Assembly: GCA_000697475.1 (NCBI GenBank)
Contig: JNEU01001138.1
Location: 1-53,004, forward strand
From: Lichtheimia corymbifera B2541
Taxonomy: Eukaryota; Mucoromycota; Mucoromycetes; Mucorales; Lichtheimiaceae
Reading direction: 5' to 3'
DNA length: 53,004 nt
Part shown: positions 10,663-24,952 of the stretch, piece after piece
Layout of the letters: each line of letters opens with the position of its first letter
Position numbering within the stretch: the first letter of the stretch is position 1
Made by a program: the position numbers and the translations under genes
The notes under the pieces: generated by a model
Seen by the model: the letters and a program-made list of their open reading frames with translations, nothing else
Told to the model about the DNA's origin: nothing
The model's database searches: none

Positions 10663-11895
10663 CTATTGCGATGTCACATAAGGTCTCCAAAAAACTACTA
10701 CATTCTTACCCTCAAAACCAAGATAGGCTTTTTCAATGACACCTTGTCCATGGGTATCTTTTTCGCTCAAATATTGAATAAAATCTTCAGTGGTGACGAC
10801 TTCATTGCCGTTGGATAAGCGTCGATGACGATTTTCGTGATGGAATACACAACAAGGAATGACAGCAAAAGGCTTGCCCATTTTGAGAGCAGTATCGACA
10901 ATAGGTTCAGTCGCTTGATCCGAATGTAAACCAATCAAAAGCCCAGCCTGTTGAACCACTTCAGGATAATTCTCGAGAAAGGCATCGTTCAGTAGTGTTG
11001 CTAGGTATGTAGGTTCCAGATCATAAGGCCACTTTTCTTCCATAGGTGAGGTACAATCGGGAGCTTCGCCTCGTACCATTCTGCAAGTGAGTCTACGTAA
11101 ACGCGTATACCAATGTCGAGGTTGTTTCCTAGTCTCCGGTTCTACCACGGTTGTCGGGATGTTGTATCCATGGCTCAGGAACATGGATACGTCGCCTTTG
11201 CCGCCAGCAATATCCAATACACTACGTCGTGCTTGATTCGACAATAAATAATCTCCAAATGTATCATGAATCCACTGTGCAAAGACCATAGCACGTTGAG
11301 CATGTGACTTCTTTGAAGTGTGAGGATCATGCGGGTTGTGTGTTGTAATCTTGCGTGCCGCCATTCTTTCTTCTATCCAAGCTTCTCGAGCAGCCATGTA
11401 CTCTTCTTCAGTCGGGTGTAAAAATGGGCAATTGGGTAACCGAACGCACTCTCGTTGATTGATCCAATACTTGCAGTACATTTCAGACTTGGCCTTTTGT
11501 GATCCATCCCAACGTCGGATTGTTTGTTTAGGACCGCTGCTACCCAAAGGAGGATCAGCAACAAATGTCTTGGTATCAGTGTAGGGTTGCACCACGATGA
11601 GAGGTGCTGTGGATTGCCATACGTTGAAGCTCTTGCTATCGTATTCAGAAGGATCGGTGGGAAGGCCTACAAGAGCACGCACCACATCACCTTGCTTGAC
11701 AGAACGATAGATATCTTGCACACCCTCCCGAGTCAAAGAACCGTCATCGCTTCGAAATAGAATCTGGTCTTTGTTGCCATTGTCAAGTAGGACATCAATA
11801 AAAAAGAGATCCTTGGAAAGTTTACGCCGATGTCTGATCTGGCCCTCGATTGTGGTGTCGAGTGTCAACTGCCGAGTAAAACGGTTGTTCACCAT
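10663..11895 (-). CDS. OB-fold / CCCH zinc finger / SAM-methyltransferase-like protein
   Basis: Single exon, 410 aa; I do not recognise a named orthologue. Residues 8-100 look like a nucleic-acid-binding OB fold of the aminoacyl-tRNA synthetase anticodon-binding type (RQLTLDTTIEGQIRHRR...DLFFIDVLLDNG). Residues 141-160 form a CCCH finger with spacing C-x8-C-x5-C-x3-H. Residues 225-238 have a Rossmann SAM-binding loop, VLDIAGGKGDVS. Later blocks, LIGLHSDQATEPIVD (320-334) and FAVIPCCVFHHEN (343-355), resemble those of the methyltransferase family that includes tRNA methyltransferase TRM13. I infer RNA modification. The start at 11895 opens immediately before the OB fold. The frame remains open to an ATG at 12129, but that extension looks like leader sequence. 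It lies 148 bases upstream of the NDUFAF3-like gene on the same strand. Confidence 0.8.
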   Translation of the reverse strand: MVNNRFTRQLTLDTTIEGQIRHRRKLSKDLFFIDVLLDNGNKDQILFRSDDGSLTREGVQDIYRSVKQGDVVRALVGLPTDPSEYDSKSFNVWQSTAPLIVVQPYTDTKTFVADPPLGSSGPKQTIRRWDGSQKAKSEMYCKYWINQRECVRLPNCPFLHPTEEEYMAAREAWIEERMAARKITTHNPHDPHTSKKSHAQRAMVFAQWIHDTFGDYLLSNQARRSVLDIAGGKGDVSMFLSHGYNIPTTVVEPETRKQPRHWYTRLRRLTCRMVRGEAPDCTSPMEEKWPYDLEPTYLATLLNDAFLENYPEVVQQAGLLIGLHSDQATEPIVDTALKMGKPFAVIPCCVFHHENRHRRLSNGNEVVTTEDFIQYLSEKDTHGQGVIEKAYLGFEGKNVVVFWRPYVTSQ

Positions 11896-13069
11896 AGCAA
11901 CAAAAAAAGTGGAGATACAATTGCGGTGGTTGTCAGATTTCTTTTTGGGAAAGTCTATCCATCCAATAACAATGACGACGCCACACTTGGCACATTGTAA
12001 AGCCACACACAACATGACCCTGATGAGCAGTGTAGAGATGCAGCCATCATCATCAGATAACGTATTCGTGAGCCCGACCGAACCATATTGCATCAAGCAA
12101 CAAGAGCTATTTATAATCCAGGATTGCATCTATCGTAACGAGTGACCTAATATCAATGACATTCTTATTTGAACCATGTCATCAGTTTCAGACATCCTCC
12201 TCCTCCTCCTCCTTCCTCACTCAAGTAACTTTTGCAAATGATCGTCATGTGACTTTTTCGTGGTATTACTTTTTGGAGGGCCTCTTTCCATTCATACACC
12301 CTTCACCATGCACACCTATAGCTAGATCCCCTCTTTCTCTTCAAGCTATATATATGTGAAACACTCTTTATTATAGCAACCATTCACAAAGCTCAATAGC
12401 TGGCATAAGGAATGACTTCATTCCCAGATCGGACTGTAGCACTAAAATGGAGGGTAACTGCAATAGATAATTCCCTGTATCACGTAGCCAATGTCCCACC
12501 TTTCTTATAAAGCCATGTCTTTTTCATCCCTATATCCTGTACAGAGTAGCTTACATTCATGTTGCCATATAAAAATAAAGACTATGTTGCATTGTTTCAA
12601 GACAACACGGGGAAAATGTTGCTATTCTCCTGAGACTACATATGGGAACTCCTTATGCAGCACAACATTCTGTTGATAATATAGGCAAAAGACACACCAT
12701 GACGACCAAAAGATGCTATCGATAATACACGAGCCACATTGGTATCCATCGCGGCTAAGCTGGAATTACAGAGCCAATATAAATGCTTTGGACTCCGAGA
12801 GCTTAACTTGTGACGAGTGCTCAATATTGCCCCATGTGCAGCAGCAGCAAGCAGCAGCACCACGTCTCTCTCTCTCTCACACACAGCATCCCTCCTTTTG
12901 TTCGTTCCCTTCTAAGGCAACGAGTGTGCTTCTTTTATTTCCCACTCTTTTTCCCTTCTTCCAAATTTTCTACTGTCTTTTTCTTTTCTTTCAATACCAA
13001 TAACAAAAGCACCGTCAGTCAACCCACTAAGCTCGATATTGCAACCGAGCGAGCACTTTTATTTCAACC
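11896..13069. other. Divergent promoter region
   Basis: About 1.2 kb lies between the minus-strand methyltransferase gene and plus-strand ZDS1. No gene is evident. Near ZDS1 it holds a CAGCAGCAGCAA-type run (12838-12858), a CT/CA-rich tract (12862-12890) and a long T/C-rich stretch (12920-12990). These are typical of a fungal 5' leader and core promoter. Confidence 0.55.
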
Positions 13070-15201
13070 ATGGCTGCTACAACTACTCACGCCGCCAAAT
13101 GTCAACAACATTACACTTCCAATGACGGCCATAACTTGACTGAACGATCGTTGCCATCAGAGATGACAAGTTCGTCGCCTGTTGCCGCTTATAGCACTGC
13201 AGGAAACGAACCTGAAAATGATGGTGTCACCAAGAAATCCGATTCGGGTGTGTATTTTGCCATGATGCTCTCAGAATACTTGGATAAAAAAGCCATGGAG
13301 GAGGACCAGGGAGATGCAACAACAAAGCCAATTAGCAGCAGTGATGAATCGAATACGACCACCACCACTACTACTACTACCACCACTGTCGAGCCAACAG
13401 CAACCACTGTTAATTCAGCCAATGATAACGTCGGGCGCCATGGCCAACATGTTCCGCACGGTCACCAAAAAGATGAAACTTATGCAGAAGCACAGGTCAA
13501 GCAAGTGATGGCAAATCTACCCAATTTAATATGGTTGGTACATATGCAACATGGCTTTGACTTTTATATACTCACTATGTTATATCATCAGGGTTCCTGC
13601 ACATAAGCATCCACAGATTGCACCGAGTGAGTTTGTCAATTGGATCCAGGTACATGGGGAAACGCCAGCTATGAAGCAATCCAAGGTGCGACGACAAAAG
13701 TCCAAGCTCTCGAGATCAATATCATACGATGATGCCAATACCCTCAACAACAACGAGAATGAAAAAGACAGCAACACGAGTGCCAGCACCACGAGTTTCA
13801 GTAGCAGCAGCGGCGAGGATAGCCCTACAAGTCCAAAGGATTATGAGCTACCCCAAATACAGGGCAAGGATGGTATGTGTTTGTGTGTGTACATATGACT
13901 AGGATGTAAGCTTTATATTCAACCGAGACGTTTGTTTAGTAGGTTTTGCATTTGATCGGCATCCAACAGAAATCGATTCTTCTCCTATACTGGCCCCACC
14001 AACACATCATCGAACATTATTACGTCGTTCTGCAGTATCCGCTAGACGAACAGCTAGTGAAGGCAATGCTGATAGACGACGTAGTCGACGAACGCAACAA
14101 CAATCACGACATGCTGAGGATACGAGTGATCGCATGGGCCATGTGCCAACCGAGGCAGTTAATTTGCATGATCACCCTGTCAGTATGAGCGAGTGGATTG
14201 ATTTAGGCAATGCGAGCCTCGAGTCATCAGAATCACAACATGGCATTTTATCACGTGTGCATGATGCAGAATCACAGCTATTGAAATTTATGGATGACGA
14301 CGACGATGATAAAAAGGTTGCCAAGGCAACGACCATGACAACAACAATTCCCGAGGAACCAGAATCAGATTCATCTTATCCCAGTGCTACAACAAAGGAT
14401 GATGATACTACGACTTGCACCGCCACCACCGAGCCATCGACCTTGGACAGCAAAAGAATGACCTTGAGACGATCAGCATCGGATTTAATTCCTCAAAAGA
14501 GTGAAAAGAAAATGTCGTGGATTGGTGCATTGTTGAATGGTGACAAGAAAAAGCGACGTTCATTGCGACGAACCCATAATGAAAAGCACAAGGATCAGCC
14601 ATCCCTTCAACTTACACGAGTAAATTCCATGGGCGCAGTATCAACATCAACCGCCGGCACTAAGAAACGTGGATTGGCTGCCTTCATCTCTAGATCATTA
14701 TCCAAATCATCATCATCAGGGAGAAAAGAGTCTAAAAAGACCAAAAAAGATCCTATTCCACCCCCACCCTCTTCCACAGCAACCAGCAGTGTAACCACGG
14801 TAGCCTCTAGACATTTTATCCACAGCTATCGTTTACCCATCCATGTTGAACGTGCAATCTATCGACTCTCTCATATGAAACTTGCCAATCCACGTCGTCC
14901 TCTGCATCAGCAAGTGGTGATTTCCAATTTTATGTTTTGGTATTTATCCATCATCAATCCTCAGGCCACACAATCTACTACTACTACCACCACCACCACC
15001 AACAATACCCAATGGTCCCAAGAAGGAGAGGAAGCAACATCATTTCGAGCAACATCACCACCACCACCATCATCACCATCCAATAATCGCTTTCAAAAGC
15101 CTTCACTCAACAAGCGACGTGCTTCAGTGAGCAGCAATACCGGTTCATCTGACGAAGAAGACAATGTCCCTTTGAGTTTTTACAGAAAAGGTGATGTTTA
15201 G
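13070..15201 (+). CDS. ZDS1: ZDS1/ZDS2-family regulator of PP2A-Cdc55
   Basis: Zds proteins hold the PP2A B subunit Cdc55 in the cytoplasm and so influence mitotic entry and exit and polarity. Three exons (13070-13533, 13592-13872, 13943-15201) give 667 aa. Near residue 145 the family's N-terminal motif is split by the first intron: VMANLPNLIW then VPAHKHPQIAPSEFVNWI. The C-terminus carries the Zds_C domain, RLPIHVERAIYRLSHMKLAN followed by PRRPLHQQVVISNFMFWYLS, at about residues 585-625. Between them lies low-complexity sequence rich in Ser, Thr and Arg, with Thr and Asp runs and basic SR/KK patches, likely phosphorylated. Intron 1 has an unusual GTTGGT donor, but the conserved motif requires it. 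The intron 2 acceptor is a TAGTAG doublet allowing one-codon variation. Confidence 0.92.
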
Positions 15202-15565
15202 ACCCCCCTCCCCTTTTTACGAGAAAAGAATGACACACCTTGTAACCCTTCCCCATCATTATTGCACCGCTGACCACTATTTGCATCATTCTATTATATT
15301 CATCATCATCCTTATCCGCCAATTCATTATTCTTTTTCTCGTCTAATATCTATTGTACATGCATAAAGAGTCCATTCGATATCATTTTCTTCAATAGTGT
15401 GACAATGAATCCAGCAAAATGATAGCTCGTTCCTCAAAAGGGTAGTGAGTATACTTGTAGGAACAAGCCGGAACTAAATTTCAGCCCGCTCATCATACCA
15501 AGTACGCCACAAGCCCAACTGATATCACTCGTTGTCTTTCTTCCTCCTCTCTCTCCTTGTTCAAA
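15202..15565. other. Intergenic between ZDS1 and PDB1
   Basis: Contains the ZDS1 3' region and the PDB1 promoter. No other gene is seen. Confidence 0.55.
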
Positions 15566-17016
15566 ATGACTTTGCTTACAACATTGCACCGCATTGCACC
15601 TCTTGCTACTACTGCCAAACGTGCCTTTAAGCCTGCCTTGTCTTCTGCTTATGCTGTAGCTCAACAGCAACAACAACGCTTCAACTCGAGCAACACTGTC
15701 GAAGTAAGGAACAGGAGAAAAGCATAGGATCCATGGTATTGATGATAGGATGGAAATAATAGATGACTGTGCGTGATGCATTGAATCAAGCATTGGAGGA
15801 AGAGTTGGCTCGTGATGAAAAGGTGTTCCTTCTCGGTGAAGAAGTTGCTCAATATAACGGCGCGTACAAGGTATTATTTGGGATAAGTCGGGAAAACATA
15901 CAAAGAAAAATACACTCAACCCAATTCCGACCCTTAGGTTACCAAAGGTCTTTTGGACAAGTTTGGTCCCAAGCGTGTCATTGATACCCCTATCACTGAA
16001 ATTGGCTTTGCTGGTTTGGCTGTGGGTGCTGCCATGAGCGGTCTCAAGCCTGTTTGTGAATTCATGACCTTCAACTTTGCTATGCAGGTAAACAACAACA
16101 ACAACCCTCCATCCATCCATCCAGTGTTTCTTATTGTATTATTATTAGGCCATTGATCAAATCGTGAACTCGGCTGCCAAGACACATTACATGTCGGGTG
16201 GCACTGTCACTGTGCCTATGGTCTTCCGTGGTCCTAATGGTGCTGCTGCTGGTGTGGCTGCTCAACATTCTCAATGCTATGCCTCGTGGTATGGTGCTGT
16301 CCCTGGTCTCAAGGTCATTTCTCCTTGGAACTCTGAAGATGCAAAGGGTCTTTTGAAGGCTGCTATTCGTGACCCCAACCCTGTTGTTTTCCTCGAAAAC
16401 GAGCTTGAATATGGTGTCTCTTACCCAATGTCGGCTGAGGCTCTTTCTTCTGACTATGTTTTGCCTATTGGTAAGGCCAAGGTTGAACGTGAGGGTAAGG
16501 ATATCACCATTGTGTCCCACTCTCGCTCCGTTGGCTTCTCCATGAAGGCTGCTGAGGAATTGGCAAAGAGCGGTATCTCGGTTGAAGTTGTCAACTTGCG
16601 TTCCATTCGTCCCTTGGATGTCGATACCATTACTGCATCGATCAAAAAGACCAACCGTCTCATTACTGTCGAAGGTGGCTGGGCCTCTTATGGTGTTGGT
16701 TCAGAAATCGCTGCTCAAGTCATGGAATGTAAGTAGAGGCGTGTGTCTTTTACGTGTATAAGATGGACATTAATATACATATAATAATAGCTGATGCATT
16801 CGATTATTTGGATGCTCCCATGGTCCGTGTCGCTGGTGCTGATGTCCCTACACCCTATGCCAAGAACTTGGAAGAATTTGCCTTCCCTGATGACAAGGTC
16901 ATTGTCAAGACCATCCGGTAAGTGTTTTTTTTTACGCATGTGTGTAACTTTGCGCACAGATGTTGATTAACCTATCATGATCTAGTGATGTGTTGGACAA
17001 GAAAGTTGGCGCCTAA
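15566..17016 (+). CDS. PDB1: Pyruvate dehydrogenase E1 component, beta subunit (mitochondrial)
   Basis: This is a subunit of the thiamine-diphosphate-dependent E1 of the pyruvate dehydrogenase complex, which converts pyruvate to acetyl-CoA in the matrix. Six exons (15566-15703, 15763-15870, 15938-16087, 16149-16728, 16791-16917, 16986-17016) give 377 aa, close to the family length. The first exon is a presequence rich in Arg, Ala and Thr ending RFNSSNTVE. The mature part begins [19 protein letters not shown], then [20 protein letters not shown], which binds the cofactor. Further family blocks are [33 protein letters not shown] and [13 protein letters not shown]. The C-terminal transketolase domain has [12 protein letters not shown] and [18 protein letters not shown]. 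Its partner E1 alpha gene is not in the window. Confidence 0.97.
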
Positions 17017-17323
17017 AAAACACACCTTATATACACACACACACCCACTCCACTATCATTCCTCCTCTTGCTGCTCATGATCCCTTAACTATCCATCATC
17101 ATTAACATCACGTAATCCTTTATAGAAAGGCAAAGACCAATGCCTGTAAATACAAAATGTCTTTTTGTGATTTGATTATGGTTACAAATGATTGTATGCA
17201 TGCTAATGCAACGGGAATTCACGGCTGTTTTATCCGGTTTCAAATATCGAGAGCGCATTTTTCCATATTTCCTTTTCACCAAACTTTTTTTTTATTCGTG
17301 GCATCTCGTTGTTCAAACATCTC
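17017..17323. other. Intergenic between PDB1 and the RCK2-type kinase
   Basis: Holds a CA repeat near 17029-17042 in the PDB1 3' region and a T run before the kinase ATG. No gene is seen. Confidence 0.5.
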
Positions 17324-19080
17324 ATGTTTGCTCATTTGAAGAACCTATTCAAGGGAAACAAAAAGGACCATGCACCGTCAGCTCCTTTGACAAAGCACCA
17401 CCAGCAGCCTCCCTCCTCAACCGACTCCAAGAGAACACTCATTGTGGCAGAGCCCAAGAAACTACACAATGCCAAAACTTTGACAGCAAAGCAAGTTATC
17501 GAGATTGAACAACGCCGTAAACGACAATTGCCTGTATATCCTGGTCTAGAACGTTTTGAGCTTATTGAGAAACTTGGAGAGTAAGCATAGCGTTTTATCG
17601 CTTATGATATGCATATAACTCACTCGTTTTTTAGTGGTGCATTCTCCATTGTCTACAAGGCCAGAGATACCACGAATGACCAATTGGTAGCTATTAAAGT
17701 GGTTAGAAAGAATGAGCTTGAAAGGGTAAGTGTTATCATCATGATAGGTTGAAGGGCCCATTGTTAACAAGTGGGGTGTTTGTTTATTATAGCATGGAAA
17801 TACTCCCCATCTTCATCCAAGTCTCAAAAAGAAAACACGTGCAACCGAGGTAATTGGGATATGGCAAAGGGTAGTGGGGAGCAATGTATTAAACGCGTTT
17901 ATTTTTGTTAGAGATCGACTATTCTAAAAGAGGTGCAAATCATGCAGACTTGCAAGCATGAGAACCTTGTTGCACTTGTTCACTTTTCCGAATCACTGGA
18001 CTATTACTTTCTTGTTATGGAATTGAGCAAAGGTGGCGAACTGTTTCATCAAATCGTCAAGCTTACCTATTTCAGCGAGGATTTGGCACGTCATGTTATC
18101 ATTCAAGTGGCTCATGCCATTCAGCAATTACACGAACGCGGCATTGTCCATCGAGATATCAAACCCGAGAATATCCTGTTTGATCCTATTCCAATTATAC
18201 CATCCAAAAAGACCCAGAACTTATTTGATGAGGACAAGGTGGATGAAGGAGAATTCACTCAAGGTGTTGGCGGTGGTGGTATTGGACGTGTCAAAGTGGC
18301 TGATTTTGGATTGAGCAAGGTAAGAAAGAAATGTCGACATGACCTATATAGGATGATGATGGTTGCTTATGTAATATATATATATTTTAGGTGATTTGGG
18401 ATGATGCGACAAAGACGCCTTGTGGCACTGTGGGATATACTGCACCAGAAATTGTACGCGATCAACGCTATCATAAGGGCGTGGACATGTGGGCATTGGG
18501 CTGCGTCTTGTATACGATGCTTTGTGGCTTCCCTCCATTTTATGACGAATCCATTCCAGCACTTACGCAAAAGGTTGCCAGGGGACAATACACCTTTTTA
18601 AGCCCTTGGTGGGATCCTGTCTCTGATTCGGCAAAGGAGCTTATCACCCATTTACTATGCGTTGATCCCAATGAACGATACACAGTCGATGAATTTCTCA
18701 ACCACCCATGGATAACACAGAAAAAGGCACCCGCTATCTCGGTACCATCTGTCGCTTCACCTCCCACATCAACGATACCCCCAGACTTTATGGATACCAC
18801 AACACCATCCTCAGGTAGCCGACGACGCAAGGATATCTTTTCACCAGGTGTGGCATCCATCAAGGAGATTCTCGACATTACTTATGCTGTGCAACGCATT
18901 GGCGAAGAAAAGGCTCAAAAACTTGGTGGACTCGCTGAAGAGGATGAAGATGAAGAAGAAGACGAGGATGAACAAAGAATGAGAGCCACACATCACGCTA
19001 TGCCTCCTGCTCAGGGCGGTTTTGCATTGGATATGAGCAAGGCTACCATATTAAAAAAGAGACAAAAGGCAACTGCTTAA
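17324..19080 (+). CDS. RCK2: CaMK-group serine/threonine kinase, RCK1/RCK2/Srk1 type
   Basis: Family members are targets of the Hog1/Sty1 stress MAP kinase and act on translation and cell-cycle control. Five exons (17324-17580, 17635-17725, 17793-17849, 17912-18319, 18391-19080) give 500 aa. The kinase domain is complete. It has a GDGAFSIVYKA glycine loop, the VAIKVV lysine, HRDIKPENIL, DFGLSK and the YTAPEI activation-segment end. Two features place it in the RCK subgroup. One is a PHLHPSLKKKTRATE insert in the N-lobe. The other is a loop before DFG containing PIIPSKKTQ and EGEFTQGVGGGGIG. After the kinase domain comes an RCK-like KEILDITYAVQRIGEEKA segment, then an acidic run. The start is the first real ATG, and the open frame extends only to a TTG upstream. 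Confidence 0.93.
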
Positions 19081-19176
19081 ACTGGCGCTATCAAGATGCA
19101 TCTTTTAATTTGTACGATATGAAAAGAATAGAATTTTTGCTACATTATAATATATTGTTTTTGTAAGAGAGTACGT

Positions 19177-20454
19177 TTATGCAAGACGCTTGGGAAGACC
19201 TTGAGCATTGAGAAGAGAATCATCTGGGTTGGCAAGAACACGTGGGCCATCATCCACCTTTGTGTGAAGCAATCGACTAACACTTCCAGCAGGGAAAACA
19301 GGAATGACATTTTCATTGAAAGTAGAGTGAGCCTTGGGAATAAAGTCTTGACCAAGAGGAGCATCACCGATGACTTTGTAAGGATCGGTAAAGTAGGTGT
19401 CGAGGGTACCAGGGAAGTAATGGGCAACCAACTGGATAATCTCACGCATGTTTTCCTTGTTGGCGTAAATGACAGCATTCGGTCCAGCATCATAGGTATA
19501 AGCAGCCTTGAGTTTTCCATCAGGGGAGGAGTTGTTGTATTCATGAATAAGAGCCATGATAGCACGAGAAGTATCGGTTTGATACGAGATGGGAGGATAA
19601 GTATCAAGGCACACAGCATGGAATTGGTTGGAATCACGCATGGTAAGTTCAGCAAAGGATTGGAAATCACGATCATGAATAGCCTTCTTCATAGCATCCA
19701 TACGACCAGGAACACAACGAAGACGTTCTGCCATCAAGGGGCTCGTTTCAATGGTGCTCTGCATGCCCTTGGTGGATGAAGTACCCTTTTTGGCATCAGA
19801 TACAACACAGATCAATGCTTCAAGCTCGGGCCAATGCGACTCGGGTGCCACTTGTACTGCCAACGAATCTGATCCATCCGCTTCTTGTCCCATTTGCCAT
19901 GCAACGAAACCACCAAACAACGAACGACAAGCTGATCCGGAACCTTGACGTGCAATACGAGTCAATTCAGAGGTGCTGATATCCAATTCAAACAATTGTG
20001 CAAGCGTATACACCAAAGCAGCAAGACCTGAAGCAGAAGATGCCAATCCAGCAGCCGTAGGAAAGTTGTTCTCGGAACACACATGCAACTTGTAGGTCGA
20101 CAAAGGTTCAAGGTCGGCATTGGCTTGCTCCATCTTGGCTCTCAAGGCACGCGTCTCTCGGAAGCAGTTGTGCATGCGACGGTTCTTGGTAATGTCCTCC
20201 TCCTTGCCATTCAACCACAAGCGGTCCTCAGTGAACTCCTTGCTAGCTGCAATCGAGGTCTTGCTGTGCAAAATGTCTTGTGACAAGGTGACAGAGAGCG
20301 AATCGTTGGTTGGCAAGATGAGCTCAGTATCGCGTTTACCCCAATACTTGATGACCTGTTATCACAAAACACCATGAGTGGTTCTGCTACAATAAATTCA
20401 ATAGACATGACTTACAGCGATATTAACGGGTGCAGTGCAAGTGACAGACTTCAT
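19177..20454 (-). CDS. MVD1: Diphosphomevalonate decarboxylase
   Basis: The enzyme decarboxylates mevalonate diphosphate, using ATP, to isopentenyl diphosphate, the last step of the mevalonate route to sterols and isoprenoids. Two exons (20454-20416 and 20355-19177) give 405 aa. The first exon encodes only 13 residues, MKSVTCTAPVNIA, and splices into VIKYWGKRD, the conserved N-terminal block. The GHMP-kinase phosphate loop is FPTAAGLASSASGLAALVY. RIARQGSGSACRSLFGGFV and VSDAKKGTSSTKGMQ are further family signatures. The C-terminal half holds FHAVCLDTYPPISY and AAYTYDAGPNAVIY, with the catalytic Asp in the latter. It is tail to tail with the kinase gene, 96 bases apart. Its ATG is only 136 bases from the GluRS stop. 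Confidence 0.97.
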
Positions 20455-20590
20455 GGTTGAAAGAAATGAGGGTGGAGAAAGAGAAAAAGGAACGAGAAAA
20501 CGATCAAAGTTTATTGACAGCTGTGAGCGGAGTCAAGTCTAATCAGGTTTGGGAAAGCAGTAAAGTCTATGCTGCATCTTGCTGCAATCA

Positions 20591-22826
<2,236 letters not shown>

Positions 22827-22921
22827 TCATATAAGATAAACCCCCATTCACATAGATAGACTGATAAAGGAAGATGAATATATGTATTGTATTACACATG
22901 ATAAATGATGCATGGATATCC

Positions 22922-23579
22922 TTAGGTTCGATTTGGAGAATGACACTCAAATGATGATGATATAGAAGATGCGGTAGCAGCTGCGGAAGATGGTGGACGG
23001 GGTTGCTGTTGATGTTGTTGCTGCTGTGAAGAAGATGAGAAAGGTGATGACGAGGATGCAAAGACACGTTTGACCATTTCGTTTCTAACAAAAACGTTAA
23101 CCCTATTGGCATTTCATCAAGGATCCATTTGATTTACCTTGTCTTAAAGTTAAAGATAGTCTCTCGCAAGTTGTCAAGATTCCTTACAGGTTGGAGGCTT
23201 TCAATGGCTTCATTTCTATACTGCTCTATGAGTGGATGTATCGATGGACATATGATATATACACTTACGCTTTCGGTGCAGATACTCCTTCAATGGTCAT
23301 CAAGCCTGTACCATCATGGGCACCATCAAATTGATCATACACTGTGCTATTATGGTCCAGTCGACAATCGATAACTTGAAAGTGCGGGCTGTAACTATCG
23401 ATTTCGCTTAGTTGAGCATTGTCGTCCAAATCGACCAGAATGAGATTCTCCTTGGTGACCTCTGGAAACGGCTCATCCTCAAAGACATAATGGACAATGG
23501 GATGCTTATAGGTGTTGTGGACTTGATCACGGATAACGACGAATTGAGGGATATCGCTGCTGTGGTGAGCACTACTCAT
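22922..23579 (-). CDS. Conserved-looking protein of unknown function
   Basis: I do not recognise this family. Three exons (23579-23269, 23215-23138, 23084-22922) give 183 aa with consistent phases and GT-AG ends. Residues about 10-105 look globular, with patches such as HPIVHYVFEDEPFPEV, ENLILVDLDDN and SPHFQVIDCRLD. A short helical stretch, RNLDNLRETIFNFKTRNEMV, follows. The last 50 residues are Ser- and Gln-rich and probably disordered. No signal peptide or membrane span is seen. The exon 2 acceptor was placed at 23216 because the next AG upstream leads straight to a stop. An upstream in-frame ATG at 23639 would add 20 residues. It lies 108 bases downstream of the GH17 gene and 221 bases upstream of the GluRS ATG. 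Confidence 0.7.
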
Positions 23580-23687
23580 AGTGATAGGTATAGATGTATG
23601 GATGTGTGAGAGAATAAAGCACGCTTTATTGAAATGCAACTGAAATTCATGCCCCTGTGATGAGCGAGCATGGGCGGGGTCAGAAAT

Positions 23688-24741
23688 TCAGCATGGTCCG
23701 TCCCAGTCTTGTTGCTGAATGCGTAAAGCAGGCTTAAGTGTACGATCTTGGGCATGTAAGAAGCCAAAATGTCCTTCCACATCATTCTTATATGGCTCAT
23801 CAATGGCTGAAAACCACAACATATCGATCCCTGCTTGTCGCGTACGGCACAATATCTCACGCATATACCTTGATTTGGTCATTGTTAGTGTGTGTTCTTC
23901 ATTATCATCATCTGCCATTGTTATTACCTTTGCTGGTTTTCTGGAGATGGCACTGATTCCTTGTAATTGGCTCCAGCAGTAGGCCATCCCGTTTCGGATA
24001 TCTTGACAGGCTTACCACTGGCTTTACCAACAGCTTCATTATAATGATCCAAAACTGTGCTGGCGGCATTGTCAATGGATACACCCTCCCAATATGGAAA
24101 TACATTGCTAACAAACACCTCTTTTTGTTAACTGATGATTCGAATAATCCAAATTCCAGCAGTAACTTACATCATGACAAAATCAATCTCATTGGCAAGC
24201 TCAGGTGTAATTTTGTTGAAAGTATCCGCCGAAGTAATTGGTATATTGTATCCTTGCAATGCGTTCCTCACACGATGAATACGATCAATAAGATAACCTA
24301 GACTTTGGTCTTCACGATAAAGTACTTCGGAGCCAACAATGATGCCATCCACATTGTCCAGATTGTGGTGCTCGATAGCTCGCTGCAAGCTGGCGAATTC
24401 TTTATCGAACGTCTCTGGATGCTCATCAATCCAAACACCAAGATAGAGTCGCATGCCTAAAGATTGTGTGGCCTGTAATGCCAACTCAGCTGTAAAAGGA
24501 TAATAGTGTAAGAGATTTTGTGGTATGATAAACTTGATGAGAGAGAAAAAGAGAGACCTTGGTTGCATAAGTCAGAACCAAAGATACGAATACGATCGGT
24601 GTATTGTTGCAGTATGGCAAAGTCATTGGCCATATCTTCCAAGGTTGGACACGTTGTAGGATCTACACCATAATCGACACCGTAGAAACGTTGCGCATGA
24701 ATACAGGAAAAATACAATGCAAGTATGATGAATGCGAACAT
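23688..24741 (-). CDS. Secreted glycoside hydrolase family 17 beta-1,3-glucanase/transglucosylase
   Basis: Family 17 enzymes cut or remodel beta-1,3-glucan at the fungal surface (the BGL2/SCW group). Four exons (24741-24558, 24489-24171, 24107-23928, 23868-23688) give 287 aa. A clear signal peptide, MFAFIILALYFSCIHA, precedes QRFYGVDYG. The family core runs through DRIRIFGSDLC, LRLYLGVW-like MRLYLGVWIDEH and VDGIIVGSEVL, where E116 is the predicted acid/base. INVFPYWEGV follows, then KPVKISETGWPTAG with E206 as nucleophile. LWFSAIDEPYKNDVEGHFGF closes the barrel. No GPI signal or Ser/Thr-rich anchor region is seen, so a soluble or wall-associated protein is likely. The junction into exon 3 rests on restoring the NVFPYW block. 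Confidence 0.93.
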
Positions 24742-24952
24742 TGAGGAATGGGTATATGCAAAAACAAGATGAATGAATGATGGCAAATCGGTAGTTTTTA
24801 TATTTGTGAATAAAAATTGTAGAATGTAATATGAACAAATTATAGCCAACAAGTGCTCCCGATACACGCACACACACAATGAGCCCCTTGTCCCTAGGTG
24901 TAATGAATCAAGGAACGAAAGGAGGTCAAATGACAGAATTTATTTCATTCTC

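Noticed and set aside
11896..12129. 78-codon N-terminal extension of the methyltransferase gene
   Set aside because: Composition is unlike the rest of the protein, and the OB fold begins right after the downstream ATG.
13189..13422. Antisense frame with a long valine run
   Set aside because: It is the reverse of the threonine codon run in ZDS1.
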